From NCBI RefSeq assembly GCF_033546935.1, contig NZ_CP137854.1, positions 434,001 to 498,000 on the forward strand: a DNA stretch of 64,000 nt. The letters run 5' to 3'. Position numbers and translations under genes: made by a program. Shown here piece by piece: positions 33,222-42,274 of the stretch; position 1 is the stretch's first letter; each line of letters opens with the position of its first letter. The notes below the pieces were generated by a model. It ran no database searches. It worked only from the letters and a program-made list of their open reading frames with translations, and was not told the origin of the DNA. The DNA is from Xylophilus sp. GOD-11R. GTDB taxonomy: Bacteria > Pseudomonadota > Gammaproteobacteria > Burkholderiales > Burkholderiaceae_C.

Positions 33222-34292
33222 ATGACAGAGACGACGACATCCACCGCGCAACGATTCGACCTGGCGCAGGTCCGGCAAACGATCCGCACCCTGTTCGGCA
33301 AGGCGGGCCTGGCCGACGAAGCCGCCGCCTCGGTGACCGACGTGCTGGTGGAGGCCGACCTGATCGGCCATGCCACCCACGGCCTGGCGCTGGTGCCCTG
33401 GTACCTCGATGCCGCTGCCTCCGGCGCGATGCGGCTGCAGGGCGAGCCCGAAGTGCTGGTCGATCGTGGCGCCTGCCTCACCTGGAACGGTCACCGCCTG
33501 CCCGGCGCCTGGCTGGCCTCCAAGGCCACCGACCTGGCGGTGGAGCGGGCCGCGACCTACGGCACGGTGACCGTCGTCATCCGCGAATGCGGCCACGTCG
33601 GCGCACTTGCCGCCTATATGGAGAAAGCCACCTCGCGCGGGATGATGGTGCTCATGGCCAGCTCCACGCCGTCGGTGGCGGGCGTGGCGCCCTTCGGTGG
33701 CGTCAAGGCCGCCTTCACGCCCAACCCGATCGCCGCCGGCATCCCGACCGAGGGCGACCCGATCCTGCTGGACATCAGCGCCTCGATCACCACGCTCAAC
33801 CGCGCCCGCCAGCTCGCCCGCGACGGCCAGCAGTTCCCCGCGCCCTGGGTGCTCGACAAGGACGGCAACACCTCCACCGACCCGGCCGTGGTGGTCAAGC
33901 ACGGCGGCAGCCTGCTGCCCGTCGGCGGGCTCGACCACGGCCACAAGGGCTACAGCCTGGCGCTGCTGGTCGAGGCGCTCACACAGGGCCTGTCGGGCTT
34001 CGGCCGTGCCGACGCGCCCACCGGCACCAGCGTCTCGCTGTTCATCCAGGTGATCGACCCGTCGGCCTTCGGCGGCCAGGATGCATTCGCCCGCCAGACC
34101 ACCCACCTGGCCGAAGTCTGCCGCAACACGCCGCCGCGCCCGGGTGTGGACCGGGTGCGCGTGCCCGGCGACCGGGCCATGGTGTCGCGCCGCCAGGCGC
34201 TCGAGTCAGGCGTGGTGCTCGACGCGTCCATCCTGCAGGGACTGGCGCCCTGGCTGGAACGCCATGGTTTGACGTTTCCGGCGCCGCTCTAG
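33222..34292 (+). CDS. Ldh-family malate/L-lactate-like dehydrogenase (YlbC/YiaK type)
   Basis: 356 residues. The family signatures are GHATHGLALVPWYL near residue 47, which includes the active-site His, RECGHVGALAAYMEKA near residue 123, VAPFGGVKAAFTPNPIAAGIPT near residue 160, and GLDHGHKGYSLALLVEALTQGLSG near residue 235. The enzymes reduce or oxidise 2-oxo/2-hydroxy-acids such as 2,3-diketogulonate, ureidoglycolate or sulfolactate with NAD(P). It ends the sugar-acid operon, 19 bp after the last Bug gene. Confidence 0.92.
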   Translation: MTETTTSTAQRFDLAQVRQTIRTLFGKAGLADEAAASVTDVLVEADLIGHATHGLALVPWYLDAAASGAMRLQGEPEVLVDRGACLTWNGHRLPGAWLASKATDLAVERAATYGTVTVVIRECGHVGALAAYMEKATSRGMMVLMASSTPSVAGVAPFGGVKAAFTPNPIAAGIPTEGDPILLDISASITTLNRARQLARDGQQFPAPWVLDKDGNTSTDPAVVVKHGGSLLPVGGLDHGHKGYSLALLVEALTQGLSGFGRADAPTGTSVSLFIQVIDPSAFGGQDAFARQTTHLAEVCRNTPPRPGVDRVRVPGDRAMVSRRQALESGVVLDASILQGLAPWLERHGLTFPAPL

Positions 34293-34310
34293 GAGACGCG
34301 ACTCACCGGC

Positions 34311-34991
34311 TCAGGTCTCGGCCCACATCCGCAGGAGGTTGTGGTAGTGGTTGGTGAGCGACAGGCTCTCGTCGGTCTCGCCCAGCTTCGCGCGCAGCCG
34401 CTGGATGGTCTGATCCAGCTCGAACAGCTGGCCGCGCCGGGCGTCGTCGCGCACCAGGCTCTGGATCCAGAAGAACGAGCCGATTCGCGCGCCGCGCGTC
34501 ACCGGCTCGACGCCATGCAGGCTGGAGGCCGGATAGAGCACCAGGTCGCCCGCCGGCAGCTTCACCTCGTGGCTGCCGTAGGTGTCGACCACCACCAGGT
34601 TGCCGCCGTCGTATTCGTCGGGCTCGCTCAGGAACAGGGTGGCCGACAGGTCGGTGCGGATCGCCGGCTGGCCCTCGCCGCCGGAGCGCACCGCGCCGTC
34701 CACATGCAGGCCGTAGTGTTCGCCGCCCTCGTAGCGGTTGAACAGCGGCGCGACCGTGCGCAAGGGCAGCGCGGCTGAAAAGTAGAGTTCGTGCCGGGCG
34801 AGCGCGGTCAGCACCAGGGCGGCCAGCCGCTGGCTCACCGCGCTGCTGGCCGGCAGCTGCCGGTTGCGCTTGACGGCCGCGCCCTGGGCACCGACGGTGG
34901 CCCGGCCGTCGGTCCAGTCGGCCTCGGCGAGCTGCTGGCGAAATTCGGCGACCTGAGCGGCGGTCAGGACCTGGGGAACGTGAAGAAGCAT
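34311..34991 (-). CDS. piuC: Fe(II)/2-oxoglutarate-dependent PKHD-type hydroxylase (PiuC-like)
   Basis: 226 residues. The iron triad is H96-x-D98 (GLHVDGA) and H159 (SSLHGVEP), with R169 for 2-oxoglutarate ([10 protein letters not shown]). The layout is that of PiuC/YbiX proteins, which are regularly encoded next to TonB-dependent siderophore receptors and thought to modify siderophores or the transport process. It is divergent from such a receptor, with a Fur box in between (35040-35058), so both should be induced by iron starvation. It is cytosolic, without a signal peptide. Confidence 0.92.
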   Translation of the reverse strand: MLLHVPQVLTAAQVAEFRQQLAEADWTDGRATVGAQGAAVKRNRQLPASSAVSQRLAALVLTALARHELYFSAALPLRTVAPLFNRYEGGEHYGLHVDGAVRSGGEGQPAIRTDLSATLFLSEPDEYDGGNLVVVDTYGSHEVKLPAGDLVLYPASSLHGVEPVTRGARIGSFFWIQSLVRDDARRGQLFELDQTIQRLRAKLGETDESLSLTNHYHNLLRMWAET

Positions 34992-35039
34992 GTCATTTCA
35001 GTCGCGAAAGAGGCGCTTTGGAAGCCACCTGCAAAAAAG

Positions 35040-35058
35040 AATGATAACAAGTATCATT
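35040..35058. promoter_or_regulatory. Fur box between piuC and the siderophore receptor gene
   Basis: AATGATA-ACAAG-TATCATT is a perfect 7-5-7 palindrome close to the Fur consensus (GATAATGATAATCATTATC). It lies 49 bp upstream of piuC and 117 bp upstream of the receptor start and probably represses both when iron is plentiful. Confidence 0.88.
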
Positions 35059-35174
35059 TGGTAGCCGCACTTATAACTAGCCAAAACCAGCGGGCCTCCT
35101 TGCCAGAAGCCGGTTCCCCGGGAGGGGAAAGCCATGTCGTGCGTGCTCCTTTTCTACTCAGGGGAACCACCAAC

Positions 35175-37427
35175 ATGGCTCACATCAAAAGCCGCAAGCA
35201 CCAGAATCACCTCGCTTTGCCGTACCTGGCGAGTGCCGCAGCCGCCACGCTTTTCTCGGTCGGACAACCGGCCTTCGCACAGGCCGTGCTGAAGGAGGTG
35301 GAGGTCCACGGCAACACGCCGAGCGACTACAAAGCCGACGCGCTGTCGTCGCCCAAGTTCACCCAGCCGCTGGTCGACACACCGCAGACGGTGTCGATCA
35401 TCAAGTCAGAAATCATGCGGCAACAGGGCGCCACGACACTGACCGAAGCGCTGCGCAACACGCCCGGCGCCAGCACCTATTACCTCGGCGAGAACGGCTC
35501 CACCAGCACCGGCGATGCGGTCTACATGCGCGGTTTCGACACCTCCGGCAGCATCTTCGTGGACGGTGTTCGCGACCTCGGCGCGGTCTCGCGCGACATG
35601 TTCAACATCCAGCAGGTGGAGGTGATCAAGGGCCCGGCGAGCACCGACATCGGCCGCACCGCGCCGAGCGGTGCGATCAACCTGGTGAGCAAGACGCCCT
35701 CGCTTGAAAACGCCTTCAGCGGCAGCGTCGGCGCCGGCAGCGCCGACTTCAAGCGCGCCACCATAGACTGGAACCGTGCGCTGTCGGACACCAGTGCCTT
35801 CCGGCTCAACCTGCTGGCCGACGACTCCGGCGTGGCGGGCCGCGACTACGTCAAGAGCAAGCGCATCGGCCTGGCGCCGAGCATTGCCTTCGGCCTGAAC
35901 ACGCCGACGCGGGTGATCCTGAGCTACCTGCACGTGGACCAGGACAACACGCCCGACGGCGGCGTGCCCACCATTGGATTGCCCGGTTACCGCACGCCCG
36001 ACGCCACGCGCGGCTTCCTTACCAACGCCGCGCGAGTCGATTCGAGCAATTTCTACGGGACGAGCTCCGATTTCCAGAACGTGGACGTCGACATGTTCAC
36101 CGCTCGCGTCGAGCACGACATCTCCGCCGACCTGAAGTTGCGCAACATCACCCGCATCGGCCGCACGCACAACAACTACCAGCTGACCTCCTACATGCTC
36201 TCGGCCACCACCCTGAGCACGCCGAGCGCGGCCGACCCGGCCGGCTGGAGCTTCACCCGCGGGCTGCCGACCAACGTCAACCAGACCAACAAGATCATCG
36301 TCAACCAGACCAACCTGAGTGCCCGGCTGGAAGCCGGCGGCATGAAGCACGACCTCAGCGGTGGCGTGGAGCTGATGCGCGAGGAGCAGGACAACCTGGG
36401 CTACTACGCCATCAACACTGGCGGCGCGGGTGCGTTTCCGGCGGCCAACCTGTACAACCCCAACCCGAACGTCACCGGCTTCAACCGCAACCTCAGTGGC
36501 GCCCGCTCCGAGGGCTCGACCGAGACGCTGGGCCTCTACCTGTTCGACACCGCCCGCATCAACGACCAGTGGCAGATCACCGGCGGCGTGCGGGTCGACC
36601 GCTACAACACCCACTTCGACGCCACCACGCTCACCAACAACGTGCTGGTGCCCTCGTCGCAGGGCGTCTCCGACACCATCTGGAGCGGCAAGCTCGGCGT
36701 GGTCTACAAGCCGGCATCCAACGGCAGCGTGTATGCGCTGGTGGCCACCGCCGCGCAACCGCCGGGCGGCGCCAACAACCAGCTGAGCGCAGCGGCCAAC
36801 AACGCGGCCAATCCGAAGTTCGATCCGCAGAAGGCCAGGACCTACGAGGTCGGCACCAAGTGGGACCTGCTCGACAACCGCCTCGGCCTGGCCGCCGCGC
36901 TGTATCGGACCGACGTCAGCAACGACATCGAGGTCGATCCCACCAACCCGGCCAACTACATCCAGACCGGCAAGAAGCGGGTGCAGGGCGTCGAGCTGAG
37001 CGCCGTGGGCAACATCACGCCGAACTGGGCGCTGAGCGCCGGCTACACCGTGATGGACACCTCCATCCGCAGCGGTACCACCAAGACCGCCGATGGCACG
37101 GACGTGCTGGCCTACACGCCCAAGAGCGCCTTCACCATGTGGACCACCTACCGCCTGCCCTTCGGCCTGACCGTCGGCGGCGGCGCACGCTACGCCGGCA
37201 AGCTCCATCGCGGCACCGACGGCGCGGTGGGCACGCCGGCGTTCGTCAACGACTACTGGGTGATCGACGCGCTGGCGAGTTACAAGGTCAGCCGCAACGT
37301 GGACGTGCAGCTCAACGTCTTCAACCTGTTCGACAAGAACTACGTAGCGGCGATCAACAAGTCGGGCTACCGCTACACGCCGGGCCTCGACCGTTCCGCC
37401 CGCGTCACGGTGAACTTCACTTTCTGA
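35175..37427 (+). CDS. fiu: TonB-dependent siderophore receptor (catecholate, Fiu-like)
   Basis: 750 residues. A signal peptide (cleavage near PAFAQA) is followed by a possible TonB box (VLKEVEVHG). The plug domain follows (LVDTPQTVSIIKSEIMRQQ, TGDAVYMRGFDTSG, VEVIKGPASTDIGR), then a 22-strand barrel ending VTVNFTF with C-terminal Phe. The DTPQTVSII and IGRTAPSGAINLVSK words resemble Fiu-type catecholate receptors. The Fur box and divergent piuC support an iron role. The frame stays open upstream of 35175 but that part overlaps piuC on the other strand and is not translated here. Confidence 0.92.
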   Translation: MAHIKSRKHQNHLALPYLASAAAATLFSVGQPAFAQAVLKEVEVHGNTPSDYKADALSSPKFTQPLVDTPQTVSIIKSEIMRQQGATTLTEALRNTPGASTYYLGENGSTSTGDAVYMRGFDTSGSIFVDGVRDLGAVSRDMFNIQQVEVIKGPASTDIGRTAPSGAINLVSKTPSLENAFSGSVGAGSADFKRATIDWNRALSDTSAFRLNLLADDSGVAGRDYVKSKRIGLAPSIAFGLNTPTRVILSYLHVDQDNTPDGGVPTIGLPGYRTPDATRGFLTNAARVDSSNFYGTSSDFQNVDVDMFTARVEHDISADLKLRNITRIGRTHNNYQLTSYMLSATTLSTPSAADPAGWSFTRGLPTNVNQTNKIIVNQTNLSARLEAGGMKHDLSGGVELMREEQDNLGYYAINTGGAGAFPAANLYNPNPNVTGFNRNLSGARSEGSTETLGLYLFDTARINDQWQITGGVRVDRYNTHFDATTLTNNVLVPSSQGVSDTIWSGKLGVVYKPASNGSVYALVATAAQPPGGANNQLSAAANNAANPKFDPQKARTYEVGTKWDLLDNRLGLAAALYRTDVSNDIEVDPTNPANYIQTGKKRVQGVELSAVGNITPNWALSAGYTVMDTSIRSGTTKTADGTDVLAYTPKSAFTMWTTYRLPFGLTVGGGARYAGKLHRGTDGAVGTPAFVNDYWVIDALASYKVSRNVDVQLNVFNLFDKNYVAAINKSGYRYTPGLDRSARVTVNFTF

Positions 37428-37503
37428 TGACGACCACGGCCCGGGCACCGAAAACCGGCGGTGCCTTGGCGCGTGTTCGTCATTCGGGCGAAGATGCCGG
37501 CCC

Positions 37504-37923
37504 ATGAAAGCCGAAGAGTCCATCGAACCGTCCACCCCTGCGCCGCGCCCGCTGCCCCGGCCCGCGCGCTGGGCGCTGCACGCGTTCGCCGTGCTCTGCC
37601 TCGTCCTGGGATTGATCGGTGCGGTCGTGCCCGGCATGCCGACCACGGTCTTCATCCTGATGGCCGCCTGGGCGGCGGCGCGCAGCTCGCCCAGGCTGCA
37701 TGCCTGGTTGATGCGCAATCGCGTGTTCGGCCCGATGCTCCTCAACTGGCAGAACGGCGGCACGGTGAGCCGGCGCGCCAAGTGGAGCGCCACCGCCACC
37801 ATGGCGTTGTGCGGCGTGGTGGTCGGCTACACGGTGCATCGCCGCTGGGCTGCGACCCTGTCCATCATCTGCATGGCGTTGGTGCTCGCCTGGCTGTGGC
37901 GAAGGCCCGAGCCGCGACGCTGA
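37504..37923 (+). CDS. DUF454/YbaN-family inner-membrane protein
   Basis: 139 residues with two or three transmembrane segments: VLCLVLGLIGAVVPGMPTTV, TVFILMAAWAAARSS and TMALCGVVVGYTVHRRW. The GLIGAVVPGMPTT and SSPRLHAWLMRNRVFGPML words are diagnostic of the DUF454/YbaN family. Function is unknown; in several genomes it lies near heme or iron genes. It is convergent with the next small membrane protein (8-bp gap). Confidence 0.85.
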   Translation: MKAEESIEPSTPAPRPLPRPARWALHAFAVLCLVLGLIGAVVPGMPTTVFILMAAWAAARSSPRLHAWLMRNRVFGPMLLNWQNGGTVSRRAKWSATATMALCGVVVGYTVHRRWAATLSIICMALVLAWLWRRPEPRR

Positions 37924-37930
37924 GCGCTGT

Positions 37931-38248
37931 TCAGATGCCTTCGGGCTCGGCGGCGTTCGCGGCCGGACTCTTCGGGAATGGCCAGGGGTCGGCGGGCTGC
38001 GTGGCGTTGCCCGAAGGTGCGCCGATCGGCGGCAGCAGGCGGGCGATACCGTCGCGACCGCTGAGCGCACGCACGAGCAAAGCACCGCCGAGCCCGGCAC
38101 GCAGCGAGGCTCGGCATCCGCTGGGCGCGAAGAACGCCGCGGCGATCAACGCGCCGCCGGCCGCGGCCACCATGGCGTGCTCACCGGGCAGGCTTTCGCG
38201 GGCGTCGTCGGCGGCTTTCCAGCGCTTGAGGCAATTCAACAGTTCCAT
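37931..38248 (-). CDS. small membrane protein of the YgaP/DUF2892-like type
   Basis: 105 residues with a basic N-terminus (LKRWKAADDARESLPGEH), a hydrophobic segment (AMVAAAGGALIAAAFFAPSG), a second GLGGALLVRALSG segment and a Pro-rich tail. The start at 38248 has GGAGAG nine bases upstream; an upstream in-frame ATG lacks a ribosome-binding site. The pattern of two short helices around Ser-Gly-Arg-Asp-Gly resembles DUF2892-type proteins. Function is unknown. Confidence 0.7.
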   Translation of the reverse strand: MELLNCLKRWKAADDARESLPGEHAMVAAAGGALIAAAFFAPSGCRASLRAGLGGALLVRALSGRDGIARLLPPIGAPSGNATQPADPWPFPKSPAANAAEPEGI

Positions 38249-38510
38249 CGGTTCTCTCCAGTACGTCGATCGGATTGCGGTGCGAACGCATCGCACCGAC
38301 CTGTCTTCACGCTAGACCAGGATCCTTCGGCCCATGTCAGCCGGCGCGGACGCAGTGGGTGCGCCAATTTCCCGCGAGCGGGCGGCCGTAGATGACCACA
38401 AGCCCGCAGGCACGCAGCCGACGCCGGCTCGTCGGTCCTTCCTTCTTTGGCAACGAAAGCAATCGCGTCCCATGGCGTTCATCCAACAACGTCATCCAAA
38501 GGACTCATTC

Positions 38511-39596
38511 ATGGCAATCGCTACCACCCGCCGCGGCTTCCACCATCACGGCATCACCGCCGTGGCTTTCGCGGCGCTGGCCAGCACGCTCGGCATGGGC
38601 CTGGCCCAGGCGCAGACCGCGCCGGCCAAGCCCGACGCCGACATGCAGATGGTGCTCGACGCCCAGGCCAGCCTCAAACCCAAGCCGATCGAGACCCTGT
38701 CGGCCGTGGAGGCCCGCAAGCAGGCCAGCGTGGCCGACGGCGTGAACAAGGTGCTCAAGACCACCAGCCAGTCGACCAAGCCGCAGGTGCTGGTGCCAGG
38801 CGTCAAGAGCCAGGACATCTCGATCGCCGGCGCGACCGGCCCGATTCCGGCGCGGGTCTACACACCCGCCGGACGCGGCCCGTTCCCCACCATCGTCTAC
38901 TACCACGGCGGCGGCTGGGTGATCGCCGACAAGACGGTCTACGACGGTGGCGCCCGTGCGCTGGCCAAGGGTGCCAACGCGGTGGTGGTGTCGGTGGACT
39001 ACCGGCGTGCGCCGGAAGCCAAGTTCCCGGCACAGTGGGACGACGCGCTGGCCGCGTACAAGTGGACGGCCGCCAACGCCGCCCAATACAAGGGCGATCC
39101 TGCGACCCTGGCCCTGGCCGGCGAGAGTGCGGGTGGCAACCTGGCGGTCGCCACCGCCGTGGCAGCGCGCGACGCCGGCCTGATCAAGCCGGTGCACATC
39201 CTGTCGGTGTACCCGGTGGCGCAGACCAGCACCGATACGCCTTCCTACAACACCTACGCCGATGCCAAGCCGCTCAACCGCCCGATGGTGAAGTGGTTCG
39301 TCGAGAACCTGACGAACTCGCCGGCCGACCTGAAGGATCCGCGCCTGCAACTGGTCGACGCCAACCTGGCGGGACTGCCGCCGGTGACCATCGTCAACGC
39401 CCAGATCGACCCGCTGCTCGATGACGGCGCGATGCTCGAGGCCGCGCTGCGCAAGGCCGGCGTGCCGGTGGAGCGCAAGGTGTTCGACGGTGCGACACAC
39501 GAGTTCTTCGGTACCGGCGCGGTGGTGCAGAAGGGCCGCGACGCGCAGGCCTTCGCCGCCAACCGCCTCAAGGCCGCCTTCGGTACCGGCATGTAA
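38511..39596 (+). CDS. exported alpha/beta-hydrolase / esterase of the HSL (acetyl-esterase) group
   Basis: 361 residues with an N-terminal signal peptide (cleavage near GLAQAQT). The hormone-sensitive-lipase motifs are HGGGW (132-136) for the oxyanion hole and GESAGG with nucleophile Ser206. The likely acid is in NAQIDPLLDDG and the His in DGATHEFFG. It should cleave short-chain esters or lactones in the periplasm. It stands alone with 262 bp upstream that hold no other gene. The chosen start gives the signal peptide and follows ACTCATTC without a strong ribosome-binding site. Confidence 0.88.
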   Translation: MAIATTRRGFHHHGITAVAFAALASTLGMGLAQAQTAPAKPDADMQMVLDAQASLKPKPIETLSAVEARKQASVADGVNKVLKTTSQSTKPQVLVPGVKSQDISIAGATGPIPARVYTPAGRGPFPTIVYYHGGGWVIADKTVYDGGARALAKGANAVVVSVDYRRAPEAKFPAQWDDALAAYKWTAANAAQYKGDPATLALAGESAGGNLAVATAVAARDAGLIKPVHILSVYPVAQTSTDTPSYNTYADAKPLNRPMVKWFVENLTNSPADLKDPRLQLVDANLAGLPPVTIVNAQIDPLLDDGAMLEAALRKAGVPVERKVFDGATHEFFGTGAVVQKGRDAQAFAANRLKAAFGTGM

Positions 39597-39717
39597 GCGC
39601 TACTTGAGCGCGTCATAAGGGGAATCTCCGCAAGGCCCGCATCGCGCGGTACGGTACGACCCTCGCCGCCGGCCCGACCGGTGGACCGAAGCGACTTGCC
39701 GACTCCAAGGAGCGACC

Positions 39718-40098
39718 ATGCGGAGATCCGTCTTTCTTTCAGGCTGCGCCCTCGGCGTGGCAGTTTGTGCCGGCGCGACCGCTGTTTCGGCGCATCACGG
39801 CTGGTCCTGGGCCGAAGGTGAACAGATGACATTGCGCGGCACCATCGAGTCGATCTCGATGTCGCCCCCGCATCCCACGCTCAAGGTCAAGGCGCAGGAC
39901 GGCGGCTCCTGGCAGGTCGACCTGGGCAACCCGTCGCAGACCGAGCGCTCGGGCTTCGCCGGCGGCACGGCCAAGGTGGGCGACGCGGTCACGGTCCTCG
40001 GCAACCGGGCGCTCGACAAGTCGCTGCACATGAAGGCAGTACGGCTCACGCTCGGCGGCAAGAACTTCGACATGTACCCCGAGCGGATCAAGGATTGA
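39718..40098 (+). CDS. DUF6152-family periplasmic protein
   Basis: 126 residues: signal peptide (cleavage near AVSAHHG), then HHGWSWAEGEQMTLRGTIES and an OB-like beta-barrel (ISMSPPHPTLKVKAQDGGSWQVDLG, VGDAVTVLGNRALD). The family is widespread in Proteobacteria with unknown function; the mature His-His N-terminus could bind metal. The gene overlaps the next membrane-protein gene (TTGA), so the two are co-translated. The ATG is preceded by AAGGAGCG. Confidence 0.8.
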   Translation: MRRSVFLSGCALGVAVCAGATAVSAHHGWSWAEGEQMTLRGTIESISMSPPHPTLKVKAQDGGSWQVDLGNPSQTERSGFAGGTAKVGDAVTVLGNRALDKSLHMKAVRLTLGGKNFDMYPERIKD

Positions 40099-40589
40099 AC
40101 GATGCCGCGCCCTGGCTGGCGCCTGTGCTGACGGCGCTGCAGTCATGGCCCGGATCGCTCTGGCTGCAGCGTTCGGGCACGGCCTACCTGCTGGTCAATG
40201 CCGCGCACATCCTGGGGCTCGGCCTGCTGTTCGGCTCCATTGCGCTGCTCGACGGGCGCCTGCTGCGTGCCCGCGTGGGTGCCGACCTTCCGTGGCTGGC
40301 GCGATCGGTGCCGCGCGTCGCCGGTGCCGGCCTGGCCCTGGCGGTGACGACCGGCCTGTGGCTGTTCTCGGTCCGGCCGCAGGAGTACCTGGGCAACGCC
40401 GCCTTCGTGGTCAAGATGGGTTTGCTGTCGCTGGCGATCGTCAATGTCGCCTGGCAGCACCGCAGCGCGCACTGGTCGCGGCTGGAGGCGGGCGCGGTGC
40501 TGCCGGCGGCGGTGCGCCTGCGGGCCGCGGCTTCGCTGCTGCTGTGGACCGGCGTGGTCGTGGCCGGGCGCTGGATCGGCTTTCTGTAG
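40095..40589 (+). CDS. DUF6644/DUF2214-like integral membrane protein
   Basis: 164 residues with four transmembrane helices (AYLLVNAAHILGLGLLFGSI, VAGAGLALAVTTGLWLFSV, FVVKMGLLSLAIVNVAW, LRAAASLLLWTGVVVAGRW). The His in NAAHILGL is conserved in this family. Translation most likely starts with TTG at 40095, overlapping the previous stop; a GTG at 40125 is an alternative. It is usually paired with the DUF6152 protein, suggesting a shared, possibly metal- or copper-related role (inference). Confidence 0.75.
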   Translation: MNDAAPWLAPVLTALQSWPGSLWLQRSGTAYLLVNAAHILGLGLLFGSIALLDGRLLRARVGADLPWLARSVPRVAGAGLALAVTTGLWLFSVRPQEYLGNAAFVVKMGLLSLAIVNVAWQHRSAHWSRLEAGAVLPAAVRLRAAASLLLWTGVVVAGRWIGFL

Positions 40590-40662
40590 CGCCGCAACCC
40601 TGCCGAGCGCCTACAGTGCGCAGCGCGGCATCCGCATACCGCCACCAAGGAGCATCTTTTCC

Positions 40663-41052
40663 ATGATCGATCACCTGGACCATCTCGTCCTGACCACCGT
40701 CGACGAGGCCGCCTGCGTGCGCTTCTACGTCGACGGCCTGGGCATGCGCCTCGAATCCTTCGGCGCCGGCCGGAAGGCCTTTCGCTTCGGCCAGCAGAAG
40801 ATCAACCTGCATGTGAAGGGCCGCGAGTTCGAGCCCAAGGCGCACACGCCGGTGCCCGGGGCGCTCGACCTGTGTTTCATCGCCAGCCTGCCGCTCGACG
40901 AGGTCATGGCACAACTCGCGGCCAAGGGCATTCCCATCGTGGAAGGCCCGGTGATGCGCACCGGCGCGACCTCGCCGATCCGCTCGGTGTACCTGCGCGA
41001 TCCGGACCTGAACCTGATCGAGATCTCCGAGCTGATGCAGAAGCCGGCCTGA
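40663..41052 (+). CDS. VOC-family (glyoxalase/dioxygenase fold) protein
   Basis: 129 residues comprising one vicinal-oxygen-chelate module pair: IDHLDHLVLTTVDEAACVRF at the start with metal-ligand His, INLHVKGRE with a second His and the closing DPDLNLIEISE with the metal-ligand Glu. It may be a glyoxalase-I-like or methylmalonyl-CoA epimerase-like enzyme or a resistance protein. AAGGAGCAT lies upstream of the ATG. The substrate cannot be assigned. Confidence 0.88.
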   Translation: MIDHLDHLVLTTVDEAACVRFYVDGLGMRLESFGAGRKAFRFGQQKINLHVKGREFEPKAHTPVPGALDLCFIASLPLDEVMAQLAAKGIPIVEGPVMRTGATSPIRSVYLRDPDLNLIEISELMQKPA

Positions 41053-41054
41053 GT

Positions 41055-42188
41055 TCAGCCTTCGACCGGCGGCGGGCTGCCCGGCACCAGCAAGGCATGT
41101 TGCGACGCGGTGTGGAAGTCGCGCCAGACCCGATTGATCTCGGCGCGCGTGTCGGCTGCCTCCAGACCGCAGCAGGGGTACAGGCTGTCGACCGCGTCGC
41201 GTGCCGATCGCACCAGGGCGACGGCGCTGTCGCGCAAGGCACCGCGCCGATCGGCGGCCAGCGTGCGGCCGGTGACGACTGCGGTCCACGCGACGTCGAG
41301 TTCGCCGGTCATGCGCTGCCAGGTATCGCCCAGGCCACATGTCGCGAGGTCGAGTCGACGCTGGATCGCCGGGTCGTCGCCCAGGGCGACGGCGGCGCGC
41401 ATCGGTCGGCGCTGGCGCACCAGCGGATCGGCCAGTTCCACGAAATGCCGTGCCATGCCCGCGAGGTTGGCGGCCAGCGTGACCCAGGCCAGTGACAGGA
41501 AGTCGAAGCGGTAGAGCGGTCCCCTCGCGGTGGCGGCGGCGGGGGCTATGGAGAAACGGTGGCTGTCCGGCACCAGCGCCGAGTCCACGGCGTAGGCCCA
41601 CGAGCCGCTGGCGCGCATGCCGATCGCGAACCAGCCGGGTTCCAGATCGACCTGGTTCGCCGGCAGGATGAAGGCGCTGGTGCGTGGCGCGCCGTCGTCG
41701 TCGAGCAGAACCTCGCCATGCTCGCGCAGCACCGCGACCAGCGTGTAATGGCTGGCCATGGGCGCGCCGCTGGCGTGCTGCCACCGGCCCGTGATGCGCC
41801 AGGCCGCGCCTTCGCGGTCGGCATGGCCGGTGGGTGCGCCGCTGCCAGCGATGCAGACACGGCGGGTGGTGGTGACCGTGCGCGCCAGGGCCGGCGGCAG
41901 GAAGCCGGCGAACCAGCCCGCGCCCGCGCAGAGCGTGAGCACCCAGCCGCAACTGCCGTCGGTGGCGGCTACGGCTTCTTCCAGCCGCACCATGGCCGGC
42001 AAGGGGCATTCGGCGCCACCGGCTTCGCGCGGCGCGAGCAGGCGCAGCCAGCCGCGGCGATGCAGCACCGCCTGCTGCGCCGGGGTGAGGCCGCCGGCGG
42101 CCTCGGCCGGGGCGGCGTGGCGGCGCAGTCGTGCGAGGTCGCGGGCCTGGACGGAAGCGGGCTCGGCGAGGTGGAAGGCATGGCGCAT
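41055..42188 (-). CDS. acyl-CoA-dehydrogenase-like flavoprotein (monooxygenase type)
   Basis: 377 residues with the ACAD fold: N-terminal helices (LRLLAPREAGGAECPLPAMV), then GSCGWVLTLCAGAGWFAG, the beta domain (WRITGRWQHASGAPMASHYT) and a helical C-terminus. The lack of the usual catalytic-base region and the match to GW-rich monooxygenase-like members (HsaA/DszC type) argue for a flavin-dependent oxygenase or unusual dehydrogenase. The frame extends upstream but the extra part is Arg/Pro-rich and not conserved. It is convergent with the VOC gene (2-bp gap). Confidence 0.8.
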   Translation of the reverse strand: MRHAFHLAEPASVQARDLARLRRHAAPAEAAGGLTPAQQAVLHRRGWLRLLAPREAGGAECPLPAMVRLEEAVAATDGSCGWVLTLCAGAGWFAGFLPPALARTVTTTRRVCIAGSGAPTGHADREGAAWRITGRWQHASGAPMASHYTLVAVLREHGEVLLDDDGAPRTSAFILPANQVDLEPGWFAIGMRASGSWAYAVDSALVPDSHRFSIAPAAATARGPLYRFDFLSLAWVTLAANLAGMARHFVELADPLVRQRRPMRAAVALGDDPAIQRRLDLATCGLGDTWQRMTGELDVAWTAVVTGRTLAADRRGALRDSAVALVRSARDAVDSLYPCCGLEAADTRAEINRVWRDFHTASQHALLVPGSPPPVEG

Positions 42189-42274
42189 CGGCCGACTATA
42201 GACAGCGCAGACCGGGCGATCGGGGCGCTGCGCTAGAGTCGCGCCTCCCGCAACACCGACCCGGCCGGTCGCCC

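Noticed and set aside
34791..35174. N-terminal extension of the siderophore receptor
   Set aside because: This part lies antisense to piuC and over the Fur box; the signal peptide begins at 35175.
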